Origin: Batrachochytrium dendrobatidis JAM81
Taxonomy: Eukaryota > Chytridiomycota > Chytridiomycetes > Rhizophydiales
Direction: 5' to 3'
Length of the DNA stretch: 64,000 nt
NCBI RefSeq assembly: GCF_000203795.2
Contig: NW_006281099.1
Location: forward strand, 1 to 64,000
Shown: positions 46,951 through 58,000 of the stretch, piece after piece
Layout: each line of letters begins with the position of its first letter
How positions within the stretch are numbered: the stretch's first letter is position 1
Position numbers and translations under genes: made by a program
The notes under the pieces: model-generated
The model's input: only the letters and a program-made list of their open reading frames with translations
Databases searched by the model: none
What the model was told of the DNA's origin: nothing

Positions 46951-48815
46951 ATGTCTGATCCAAACCAAGCCGGAACTGAAGTCAATATTGAAATGTGGAA
47001 GATCAAGCGTCTTATTAAAGGCTTGGAAGCTGCTCGAGGAAATGGCACTTCTATGATATCTCTTATTATTCCTGTAAGAATACTGATGTTGAACATGTCC
47101 CGACTTTTTTATATTTGAGTTGAATGGTCGCTATTCTTGATTCAAACAGTGAACAAGTGTGCTGTCTGTTTCCTTGAAACAGCTTGCACATGAATGCATA
47201 AGCATTGTTGCATTGCTATCCAATATACTATGCAGTGGTTCTCGCAAGCATCCTATAATGGGATTCATGTGAAACTGTTGTCCTCACTTGCATGGCACTT
47301 TGCTAAACTCTGGTTTATAATACATGCTGTACTACACTGTTTCCAAGTAGTGTGATGAGCACAATACCTACTCGGCACTGATCAGCTCTTGTTTTGAGCC
47401 TTGTTCTGGCTTCAGTTGGTTTTGATCTTTTGCTTTATTCTAAATTTATTCAATTTGTCAATATTGGTGTTTTATATTCACTTATTAGCCTGGCGATCAG
47501 ATTGCTCGTGCTGCAAAAATGTTGGCTGATGAATACGGCACTGCGTCCAATATTAAATCTCGAGTCAACAGACAATCTGTGCTCTCTGCAATTACCTCTA
47601 CTCAGCAGCGTCTAAAGCTATACACTCGTGTCCCTCCAAATGGCCTAGTCGTTTATTGGTAATTCCCGAGTTCATATCTTTTAAAATACATCCCAATTGA
47701 CTTGACTCTAACTCTGTCACCTCCCTTGTTCACTCTTATCTTAGCGGTACGGTTATCACAGATGAAGGAAAAGAAAAACAAGTCACCATTGACTTTGAGC
47801 CATTCAAGCCCATCAACACATCTCTCTATCGTTGTGATAATAAATTCCAAACCGAGGCATTGTCTGAATTACTAGAGTCTGATGCCAAGTTTGGCTTTAT
47901 TGTCATGGATGGTAATGGCTCGCTCTTTGGCACGCTGGCTGGAAACACTCGTGAAGTTCTACACAAGGTATCTGTTGATCTTCCAAAAAAGCATGGTCGT
48001 GGTGGTCAATCCGCACTCCGTTTTGCTCGTCTTCGTGAGGAAAAGCGTCACAATTACGTCCGCAAAATCGCAGAACTCGCAGTACAGTTTTTTATTACCA
48101 ACGACAAGGTCAATGTTTCTGGCATTGTACTGGCTGGTTCTGCCGATTTCAAGACCGAACTCTCACAGTCTGACCTGTTTGATCAACGTTTGCAAGTCAA
48201 AATTGTTCGCATTGTGGATGTGTCTTATGGTGGTGAAAATGGGTTTAACCAAGCCATTGAATTGTCTGCAGACTTTCTTGCCAATGTTAAATTCATTCAA
48301 GAAAAGAAACTCATCCAAAAGTACTTTGATGAAATATCTCAAGATAGCGGCAAATTTTGCTTTGGAGTCGAAGATACCCTTAAAGGTCTTGAACTTGGTG
48401 CTATCGAAACCCTTATTGTTTGGGAAAACCTGGATTACACTCGATATGTCTTTAAAAATGCTCAATCGGGAGTAGAGAATGTAATGCATCTCACCAAAGA
48501 ACAGGAAAGGCAGCGGGAGCTTTTTGTCGATCCAGAAACTGGAATAGATCTCGAGATCGTGAATAAAATGCCATTGCTCGAATGGGTAGGTCAATCTGTA
48601 AATGCATCTATATATGTTCTTGTTGCTAACTCTTGATATGCCTACAGTTTGCAGAAAAGTATCAAGACTTTGGCGCTACACTAGAGTTTGTCACAAACCG
48701 ATCTCAAGAAGGCGCTCAATTTTGCAGAGGGTTTGGTGGTATTGGAGGTATTCTCCGATACAGAGTCGATTTCCAGCAGTTTACTTATGATTCTGATGAA
48801 TACCTTAGTGATTAA
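46951..48815 (+). CDS. SUP45: Eukaryotic peptide chain release factor eRF1
   Basis: Four exons, 46951-47073, 47489-47658, 47745-48585 and 48648-48815, give 433 residues (437 in human and yeast). It reads all three stop codons in the ribosomal A site and triggers release of the finished protein together with eRF3. The key motifs are intact: NIKS ([11 protein letters not shown], ~62-65) and YxCxxxF (YRCDNKF, ~125) for stop recognition, and GGQ ([14 protein letters not shown], ~183-185) for peptide release. The C-terminal domain ends in an acidic tail (DSDEYLSD). Intact motifs support standard stop-codon use here, so the internal TGA and TAG of the broken genes are true stops. Intron 1 is unusually long (415 bases). 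Confidence 0.95.
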
Positions 48816-49138
48816 ATTCTATATTTCAACTTTTTGGTATTGGAATGGGTGTTTTGCGTATTAACCTTTACTTTGTTCTATGACTTGTTTTGTCCCCACA
48901 ATCGTACATTTGTGCATGCTCAATCTTTTGATATTGAGTTGTGCCAACTACCGTCGTGGAATATCAATTATGCCAAATTGCTAGAGGAGGATCCTAAAGT
49001 AATTAAAAATGACTCAACTTGATACTCTGTACATTTTCTCTGGCTACATTCTATTCTATACATTTTGCTTCAAAGTTTTCCTAGACACTACAATTTTTGA
49101 ATTAAACTTTTATCGGCCCCATCATCAAATTTATGACT
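48816..49138. other. Convergent intergenic spacer
   Basis: 323 bases between convergent stops; AT-rich 3' flanks. Nothing else recognised. Confidence 0.5.
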
Positions 49139-50753
49139 TTATTTATTGTGGTTGGATCCAATCATTTGGCTCCAGGTTTTACCCTCCCGTTTTAGAATTT
49201 CAGTTGCTTCTCTTTTGATGTCATGTACAAGCCCAGGTCCTTGATATCCCAAGGCAGTATACACTTGAATAACCGTAGCACCCGCTTTGGCAAAGTTGAT
49301 TGCATCTTCACCTGTTTGAATCCCTCCACATCCAATAATTGGAATACGGCCTTGCGTAAACTTGTAAAACTCGGATACAGCGTGGAGTGAAAGTGGAAGA
49401 ATGGGTACACCAGATAGTCCACCTGTTTGCTCTTTCAGATTTGAATCTGATTCCATACACATCAATAGTTAGTACCAACACGAGACATTGCCCATCTACT
49501 TGACATTACAAGAGTTACCCGATCGAAGCGACATGGATCTGGAAATGGTGGTATTGGAGATGATCACGCCATCCATGCCAACATGCATGACCACATCCGC
49601 AATATCCTTCAATTCTTCTGCATTTAAATCGGGAGAAATCTTGACCACAAGCGGAGATTGGTGATTCTGTGGTAGTGCGTCTCGTTCACGTTTCGCGCTC
49701 ATCAATAAGCGTTCAATAGATTCTCGACGTTGAAGCGATCTCAGTCCAGGAGTATTTGGCGAGCTGATGTTGATGACCATATAGTCGGCATATTTGGAAA
49801 AAGTAGCGATGCCGTCGATATAGTCCTGATCAGAACTTTCATTCGAGATTTTGTTTTTACCAAGATTGATACCAAGAAGTCGGTTAGGATAGAGTGATCG
49901 GTTGAGTTCAGGCTGTTTAGAATCTTTGGCATCCTTTGTAGAAACTGATGTCGCATTCATCCATTCATGAGGAGAAAGAATAGCTTCAGATTGACACAAA
50001 GTCTCTGTTTCAACTGCCGTAATGTGGTGCGTAAACAAATACTTGCGTATCCGAGCATGAAGACGCTCTACAATGGCTTGATGACCTTGGGAATTGAATC
50101 CATACCGATTAATCACTGCTTTATCTTTTAAAAGTCGAAACATACGAGGTTTGGGATTCCCCGGCTTTATAACCCAACACAACCATTTCAAGTTAAACAT
50201 TGAACCATTGCAAACCCACATCTTGCTATCATTACATCTAGATGACTTGCCTGGGGTTGTGGCGTGACGCTTCCAATCTCGACCATTCCAAATCCAAATC
50301 CAAACAATGCATCAACTGCTTCTGCGTTTTTGTCATATCCTGCAGCCAAACCGAGAGGATTGGTCAATCTTTTGTTCCAAATCTACGTATTCAAATCTTG
50401 GTTAAATCACTAGATCATCGATTCACTGCTCGAAATGCGCAGGATATTCAAGACATTTCAAGTATTACAAACGGTATTACCTCGACACCCAACACACCAT
50501 CATCGTTTGTTCGTTCCATTGGCACAAGTGAGTGTTTAGCAAGCCAGATTGATAATTTATGCGATTCTTCTGGATCGGTAAGGTGATGTAAAGCAGGCAT
50601 CACCAACCATTTGTAAATAGATGCTCTAGTATCGCCAATGTAAACATATCCAAGAACTCCTCCGACCAAACCCACAGCAATTCCAAGAACTGTTAGAATT
50701 GGACCGACTGGATCAATTGGATCAAGTTGGCGAGTCTGCTGGGTGGTTGACAT
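49139..50753 (-). CDS. URA9: Dihydroorotate dehydrogenase, class 2 (mitochondrial)
   Basis: Four exons, 50753-50481, 50382-50251, 50164-49519 and 49446-49139, give 452 residues. It oxidises dihydroorotate to orotate in pyrimidine synthesis and passes electrons to ubiquinone. The N-terminus has a membrane segment ([19 protein letters not shown]) as in inner-membrane class 2 enzymes. Marks: [39 protein letters not shown], the catalytic Ser in [36 protein letters not shown] and [13 protein letters not shown] ~45-residue insert (around [12 protein letters not shown]) is rare in the family. Intron 2 has a GC donor (CAG|GCAAGT). No clear targeting peptide precedes the start; an upstream exon is possible, because an AG acceptor-like site lies just before it. 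Confidence 0.92.
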
Positions 50754-51227
50754 CAATCTGTATTGGAATCTGCCTTGCACACATACTAATTCAATTCAAA
50801 TGTTATATATATTATCCCAAAATAGATTCAGTAGTCAGTGGTATTCTCTGTATTGGCTTTAATCGGTAGATATCAAAACGTATGAATAGTTTCCAGACGA
50901 AGCCAAGCGAATTCCATCCATGATTCATTCTAGCTTACAAGTATGACTCTTTCCAAGTCCCGAAAATGGAATAGGATTGGCAAAAGCACTCAATGGTCTG
51001 CTAGCACAATACAATGCTCTGACACCTGCTCGCATAGATAGCATTCTGAATTGCAGTTTTAATCAAGTTGTAATCTCGGCAAGAAAAAAGAAACGAATTG
51101 CAGCAGATTGTTCTCTATTGAACTCAAATCAACAATTCCACCAAACTATTAATGAATCGATATTAAACCATTCACGTAAAATAACACTATCTTGCAGTAC
51201 TTTATTGTTGACAAGATTCACAAAATA
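50754..51227. other. Intergenic spacer
   Basis: 474 bases. It may contain the promoter of the dehydrogenase gene (starting at 50753) and the 3' end of the RlmN-like gene. A plus-strand open stretch from 50977 (109 codons) has no family match and overlaps the RlmN gene antisense; not called. Confidence 0.45.
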
Positions 51228-52812
51228 TCACATCCGCTTGAATAATTGGCGTACCGCGAATAAAGCTACCAATCCAACAATCCCATACAAAAAGTGGGAT
51301 TCTTGAATACTGATTCTGGAAAACACGCTAGAGTCGGATGATGAGGCTGCAGTAGAGACTGAAGCATTTTTGATGGGTTTAGACTTGTGGGTCATCTCAG
51401 ATTTGGTGGATCGCGACTTGCTTGCTATGGGAGATCCTACAGTTTTTGGTTTCTGCGCCATAATATCTTCTAGATCTACAATTCCATTGGCATCAGATGA
51501 ACAGCCGCTAACACTTGGTCCTTTTTTCAATCCAAGAGAATTCTCAATCACAAGCTGCCCACACGCACTAGAAATATCTTGTCCTAGTTCCTGACGCAAT
51601 AGCGTATGTACATTGTACACTCTCCGCACAATGTCAACAAATACCTTCATTGTTTCCTGCAATGGAGGCTTATAATCATATGGAACAGACGTCGGGTTGT
51701 AAGGAATTACGTTTAACAATACATCCCGACCTTCCAAAAGCTTTCCAAGTTGATGTGCAACCACTTCTGAATCGTTGATATCTGCAATCAAAACATACTC
51801 GATAAGAACATGTTTACGACGATTGTGCGATTTGACATTGGCGTTTTGTTGGGCAATGAATACGTCAGCAGCTTCCATGATACGCTCAATATTCCAGGCT
51901 TTAGCTGTGGGAACAATCTGAGTTCGCAACTCTTGAGTGGGTGCATGAAGAGAAAGCGCAAGACCTATATCAGGCATATCACGAACCAATGATCGCATTC
52001 TTGGGACAACACCAACAGTAGATACAGATATCCGAGATGGAGAAAGTCCAAATCTAGAAGTATCAATCATACCATTCACTGCCATCAGAACTGCCGGATA
52101 GTTGTCAAGCGGTTCTCCCATTCCCATAAACACTACATTTCGGATGTGCTCGACCTGGTTGGCATGCACTAATTGCCACAACATGTTGATTAAAATAATG
52201 TCGTCAAAAATGCCTACGTTATTGAAACTCACCAAGTTGCTCGAGAATCTCCCCAGCAGACAGATTGGCTAAAAGCCCCATAGTTCCAGTTGCTAATCAT
52301 ATCATCGATATTAGCTCATAAACCTTAAAACTCGACAATACGTTATACATACCACAAAAAGTACATCCCATGGCGCATCCGACTTGAGAGGATACACAGA
52401 GAGTCGCTCTCTTATTTGATCGATATTTGATATTCCCATCCATATCCTTGGTCATTTTTTCTTTTTCTTCGTCAGGAAACGATTGCAAAGCAACATCACC
52501 ATATCGCATAATCACAGACTCGATCCGCTGTCCGTCTTGCAACTCCACCAATAGTTTTGTAGTAGACCCATCGGCATTATCCGTTCTGGAAATAACTTTA
52601 GAAGTCATTGGAGTAAAGTCTGACTCGAGGATTTGCAAAGCCTGTTTGGGTAGTTCAGGTACATCAGTAAACGACTTGGCATTTCGCTGAATAAAATACC
52701 GCCAGAGTTTTTGTGCATGTTTGGGAGATATGTTATGGAGATTAAATGCTTCTTTCAACATGCCTTCATCCAGCATGGGTTTGGGACTCAATTCCCTTTG
52801 TTTCGAGCTCAT
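51228..52812 (-). CDS. RlmN/Cfr-like radical SAM RNA methyltransferase with C-terminal anchor
   Basis: Three exons, 52812-52353, 52292-52233 and 52168-51228, give 486 residues. The RlmN family uses radical SAM chemistry to methylate C2 of adenine in rRNA and tRNA. All expected parts are present: the CAMGCTFC iron-sulfur motif (Cys 146, 150, 153), ATGTMGLLANLSAGEI, VFMGMGEPLDNY, LALSLHAPTQELR and the ISSACGQL motif with the methyl-carrying Cys. After the catalytic domain comes a Ser/Lys-rich stretch and a single hydrophobic segment at the very end (FLYGIVGLVALFAVRQLF), a tail-anchor layout not typical of RlmN. It may sit on the mitochondrial or ER surface (inference). RlmN-like genes are patchy in eukaryotes, usually of bacterial or organellar origin. 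Confidence 0.9.
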
Positions 52813-53408
52813 TTCTGCTAATACACCGGATTGAGTTCAAGTTTTAATGTCGAGTAAAATAAAAAAATTAAATTTATCGACACTTGTATTCACATAAAAT
52901 GAAACATTTTGTATTGAGTGATTTTGGAATAAACAGTGTTAGATATTGACTTGCAATTCTTCAATAAGCACAAAGTTTATGAATTCAATCAAATTATAAT
53001 TTTAAAATGAGATTCTTTACTGTTGAGATTGTCATGCATTGTGCAATCGCCAAATTCATTCAAATTCAGATATTGAGTTCGACTACTTTCAAGTCTATAC
53101 AACTCCTTTGTTGTATTCTAAATCACAATTACGCTTTAATTCAAAAACCAATATCAGAAATAAAATTTTACATGTCAATCACCACGAGAAAGACTAGAGG
53201 ACACAATGTTGTCCAGTAAATTGGAACCATCATTTCATGCATGACTGTAAAAATGATCAATAAAAGTGAGTCTAAACTATTACTCTTGTAATCACAATAC
53301 CACTCAGTATGGTAGATGAACAGCTACACCTCATTGACTTGCAACTACAGTAGATATAAAACGTGTTGATATTCCAAGCTAAACAATTTATCAATTTAAA
53401 TACCTCGA
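52813..53408. other. Divergent promoter region with a decayed repeat
   Basis: 596 bases between divergent genes. 52,880-53,240 is an old copy of the dispersed repeat (TTGTTGTATTCTAAATCACAATTACG, compare 2979; also ACATGTCAATCACCACGAGAAAG, compare 42,020). Promoters of both genes must lie in or beside it. Confidence 0.5.
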
Positions 53409-55019
53409 ATGATCTCGAATGGTAGCAAGTCCAAGGTTGGCTATGTAACACGGCCAGAACTCATTGCAGCAGCAGACAAGTTGCCCAGCAATAGAGAAAG
53501 GGTAATTGTGTTTGAATGGTTATTGAATCTGGTCATATTCTCAACATGAGTTGTGTTCAATCTAGTCAACTTTGGTGCATTCTCTGATCAAAGCATATGG
53601 CTTGATGGAACGCATGGATCTTGTTCGACCCATTCCAGCAACAAAGTACGACCTTGAAGTGTTTCATTCATCCGAATACGTTGGTATGTTTTTATTTGAA
53701 TCCATCATTCTTTAGCCAATATACTGCACTAGTTGATATGGAATCCAACGTGATATCTAATTCAAATCTGCAGAATTTCTATTCAAGGCTGAAACATTGG
53801 ATTCTTTGTCAGATGAATATCTGCAGAATATAGAACTATTTGATTTAATAGAGTATGTTACTTCATGTATCTATTTTACATTACATGCAATATGATTACA
53901 CACTAATCAAATACCATGCATATACTTTATATTCAGCGATTGCCATGTGTTTCCTGGGCTGCATAGCTATGTTGAATGGATTGCAGGTGCTTCGTTGGCA
54001 GCAGCAAAGAGTCTTGTATCTGGCAAACATCAAACAGTTTTGAATTGGGATGGAGGCAGACACCACTGCCAACAAGATCATGCATCTGGATTTTGCTATG
54101 TAAATGATATCGTGTTGGCAATCATGGAGATGCGGAATCGGTTTTCTCGAATATTATATATTGATATTGATGTCCATCATGGCGACGGTACGAAAATGTA
54201 ATTCGATCATGTAGACCTGTTCAAGTTTTCGTGTCTAAAGTATTTATACATGTCTATTTGGATACGTTTAATTGTAGGCGTCGAGTCTGCATTTATTGCT
54301 TCATCTAGTGTATTAACATTGTCATTTCATCGCCACGAATCTGGATTTTTTCCAGGTGTGTCAAGTAATATTTAATCTATGCTAATACAGCTTTAATTAC
54401 TAATGCATTGTTCAATAAATCATTGTTTTAAATAGGATCTGGTGGAAATTTAGATGTAGGAATCGGAAAGGGCCGATATCATGCACTAAATGTTCCATTA
54501 CTGTCTGGCATGCGTGGCCCAAACTTTGTAAACCTATTCAGGACAGTTACTCAGTCTACAATCAATGCATATAAACCGGATGCAGTGTTTATGCAATGTG
54601 GTGTTGATGGATTGTCACAAGATCCTCTTGGTGGAAATTGGAATCTGGATACTGCTTCAATTGGACATTGCGTGCAGATTGTGCTTGATGCTGATTTACC
54701 AGCAATACTTAGTGGTGGTGGTGGATATAATTCTGCCGCTGCTGCCTGTTGTTGGACTCATTGCACTGATTTGGCAGTTCGTAAATCAGAAACTCACTCT
54801 AGTGACCCCAACTCGTTCATACATCCACCTATTGCTCAAGATCTTCCTGACCATGAGTATTTGGATCGATATGCCCCAGACTACAGTCTATTTAGCAGAT
54901 TAGGTAATATGCGCGATCTAAACACCAAAGAGTATTTAGACACTGTGATTGCTAAAGTGCAGACCCACTTGGATTTGCAAAAAAATAGAGTACACTCAAA
55001 TCTCAGCAGTCATAAATGA
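53409..55019 (+). CDS. Class I histone deacetylase (HDAC8-like)
   Basis: Six exons, 53409-53501, 53566-53683, 53774-53852, 53937-54187, 54278-54355 and 54436-55019, give 400 residues. A Zn-dependent enzyme that removes acetyl groups from histone lysines. Marks: DDCHVFPGLHSYVEW, the paired His in WDGGRHHCQQDHASGFCYVND, the metal site DIDVHHGDGVESAF, LSFHRHESGFFPGSG, and the end-loop LSGGGGYNSAAAA. Length and the short C-terminus resemble HDAC8 and not RPD3/HDAC1. The start ATG at 53409 gives MISNGSKSKVGYVTRPEL; this frame has the expected strand for HDAC. It is tail-to-tail with the villidin-like gene, only 33 bases apart. Confidence 0.92.
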
Positions 55020-55052
55020 CCTTGTTTTAGCTCTTGTCAAATATACATTCAT

Positions 55053-58000
55053 TTAGTAGAACCCAATTTGTTTTTTAATTCCTTCACGTTTCCAAGTAAC
55101 CAGTGCATTGTATTCGTCGCGCTTCATACGGAATAAAGTTTCAAATTCATCGTCACTCAAATACATTTCCAACTTTGTACGATCCAGGTGCTCTGGGACA
55201 TTTTTCGAAAGAAGAATTTGTACAGAGTAAGTTTCTTTTTTATATTCTTTGAGCACATCAGCCAATGGTCTTGATTTTGGTTTAAGCCCAGATCTTCCCT
55301 GCGCTATTTTTGATTTGGACCATCCGTGAAATTGTCGAATAAATTCTAAGGGTTCTTGACCTTCAAATGTAACTGCAAGCAATACACGCTTTCGATCGTG
55401 TGTGGTGGATGCCTCGATATATTGTGTGGCCGTCTCCAACGCAAACACCTTTTCTCCTGGCTTTGCAGCATGTCCAAACCACACAAATATATGTGTCACG
55501 GCATCCAAAATCATGGCGGAATTTGAATCAAGCTCAGTTTGGATAAAGTTTGTAACATGAGAAACTTGAATGGTTCCGCTCGCACATGAACATGAAAATA
55601 ATCTTGGTATTGTTCGAGCGTTCCAAACAAGTTGACTTGGCAGAGTCACACCATGATGATTCAGCAATGCTGTAAACTCTGGCGAGTTGGCACCAAGTTT
55701 TTCGTCTATTGTTACAACCGTGGTACTGGCAGATCCAAATCGAGTAACGGTCTCTCTTGCTTTTGATCGTTCTGATTCACTCGAATGCTTCCCAGTCCAT
55801 ATATACGAAACAGAACCAGCAAGAACAACTATAACATGGTTAGAATTAAACACTATTTCGTTGGGTTCAATTTGAATGGCTTTCGATACAGTGTCAAATA
55901 CATCTCGGATATCAAACACCATAATATTGGAATCACTGGAAAGTGGTGGGTTAACGTGTGTTCCTATCATGATCCATATGCCTTTGAATATTTTAAACAG
56001 ATGCAAGGGTTCCTTTCCTTCAATAATGCGAGCCTGCGTAACTTCAAGACCGGCTTGCAAACTCAACTCGATCGTCATAAGCGCGCTTGTTCCCTTTTCA
56101 GTAATACTGCTTGCCGATCCTTGCCAAAAATAACAAACGCATTTATCCACTCCGCTGTTTTTGGGTCTGTATGTATAGACAATCACATAGCTTTCATTAC
56201 GGTAAAATAGACCCGATAAGCTTGGTTCAGTAACTTGCTCTCGAGTGAATTGCTTGATACGATACATGCTCCATGATCCATGTCCACCACCACCTTCAAC
56301 ATCAAGCACCTCTGCTACATTTTTCTTTTCTTCTGGAACAGGTCCCAAAAGCATACTGATGTCAGCTAGTTGTTGTGTGATTGCATGAGCAATGTTTGGA
56401 TTTGCAACAGGATCAATCCGCATACTAATTGGAATAGATCCTTCAAAATCGCTGAATTTTTCCTTGAAAATCACCGTTTCTAAATCTTCAGCTTCCAAAT
56501 GCATCGACACAAAGTGAATTCCATCTGATGATTGAGCGACTGCTACCTGATGGGCAATAAACGCTGCCAGCGATCGAGACTCATTTGTAGAATGTTTTCC
56601 TGACCATACAAACACCTCATTTTCGGCATGAACAACTGCGCATCCATTATTGAGAGAAATGGTTGCTAAAATAGATTTGCTTGGATATTTTTGCTCATCA
56701 AACATCAATAAAACCTGACGTGAAACTAATGCTGCAAAAGGATCAATGCAATACACTCGAATATGTAAAGGCGGAGTCTCTACATCACCAACAGTACTGG
56801 CTGTATTCAAATCACCCATAGATCCACGCTTTTGTACTTGACTTTGAGTGTTGAATACACTTTCTTCTCCATTGCTATGCAAATGTGCTAAAAATGCTTT
56901 CCATGTTGCACGCTCCTCTTTTTCAATCAGTACCAATCGGGGTCGATTTCCTCTTGATTTACGAATTCGTGAAGCTACATCGAGTGCCTGTGCACGGCAC
57001 ACTCGTGAGGATTTATCACCACCCCAATGGTATACGTCATCTCCTACATCCAATACATATGCATTGTCAGCAGAAAGTGATTTCCAAGTTGGTTCTACTG
57101 TAACGACAGTCAAACGAATTTTCCCAGATAGCTCAATCAGTGTTTTTTGCTTTGCCTTGCCAATTAAAGATTGATCAATGACTGTATAAGTCAAATCAGA
57201 TATTGGATGCTGATCTACAGATATGGAATTCAATGACTTGCTAACTGGTGCATTTGTACTGAGACGAGGTCTAAACCCAGTTAAGCCGTGTGTGGATTGA
57301 TATGTGTCTAGCTGAGATACGAGCTGCTCTGTTGTGTGGATGCCAAATCTACCCAGCAAGTCGTAATTTTCGCGGTAGCTTTGCTCAAGAAATACTGTCC
57401 ATGACTGTTGATTTTGCTTTTCAGGTATAACATGCTTTAGTTGGCCTACCTCTTTACCCAGATCAAGAATAAACCCGACTGGTTCTTGGGAATTTTCTGG
57501 GATTGTGCCCGAGTTTACAGTGCCAATAAGTTTATATCCGTAAATAGTGCAAGGCGAATATGTAGTAACGGGTGCATTGGATAACTCGTTTTCAAAATAG
57601 TAAAATGATCCATGAATAAGTGAAACCCAATATGTTCCATTTTCTAGTTGTTTGATTTCACTTGATTTCAACGCCCCATTGACTTGATCTTTTGAATCTT
57701 TGGCCAAAGAACTGTCAGGTGTGATATTCTCTATGGTAATATACCCTTCCATAATTGTATTGGATATGATTTTGCTTGATGGAATGTATCCCATTCCTTT
57801 AACAACATGCCCAATATGTAGCACCCAATCGTATGCATCACGAGCACATTTAGTTTGAAAATGGTAGGCGTGGTTTGGTGTATTCAAATGAAACATGGTA
57901 GGTTGAGCAGACGTACTTATAACGCCCGTTCCATTAACCGCAGCAGCATCCATATCTCTCTTTGCCACTCTAACTGACAACGTTGTTGATAGGTTGATAA

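Noticed and set aside
50977..51306. 109-codon plus-strand frame
   Set aside because: Overlaps the RlmN-like gene on the opposite strand and resembles no family; composition is not convincing.
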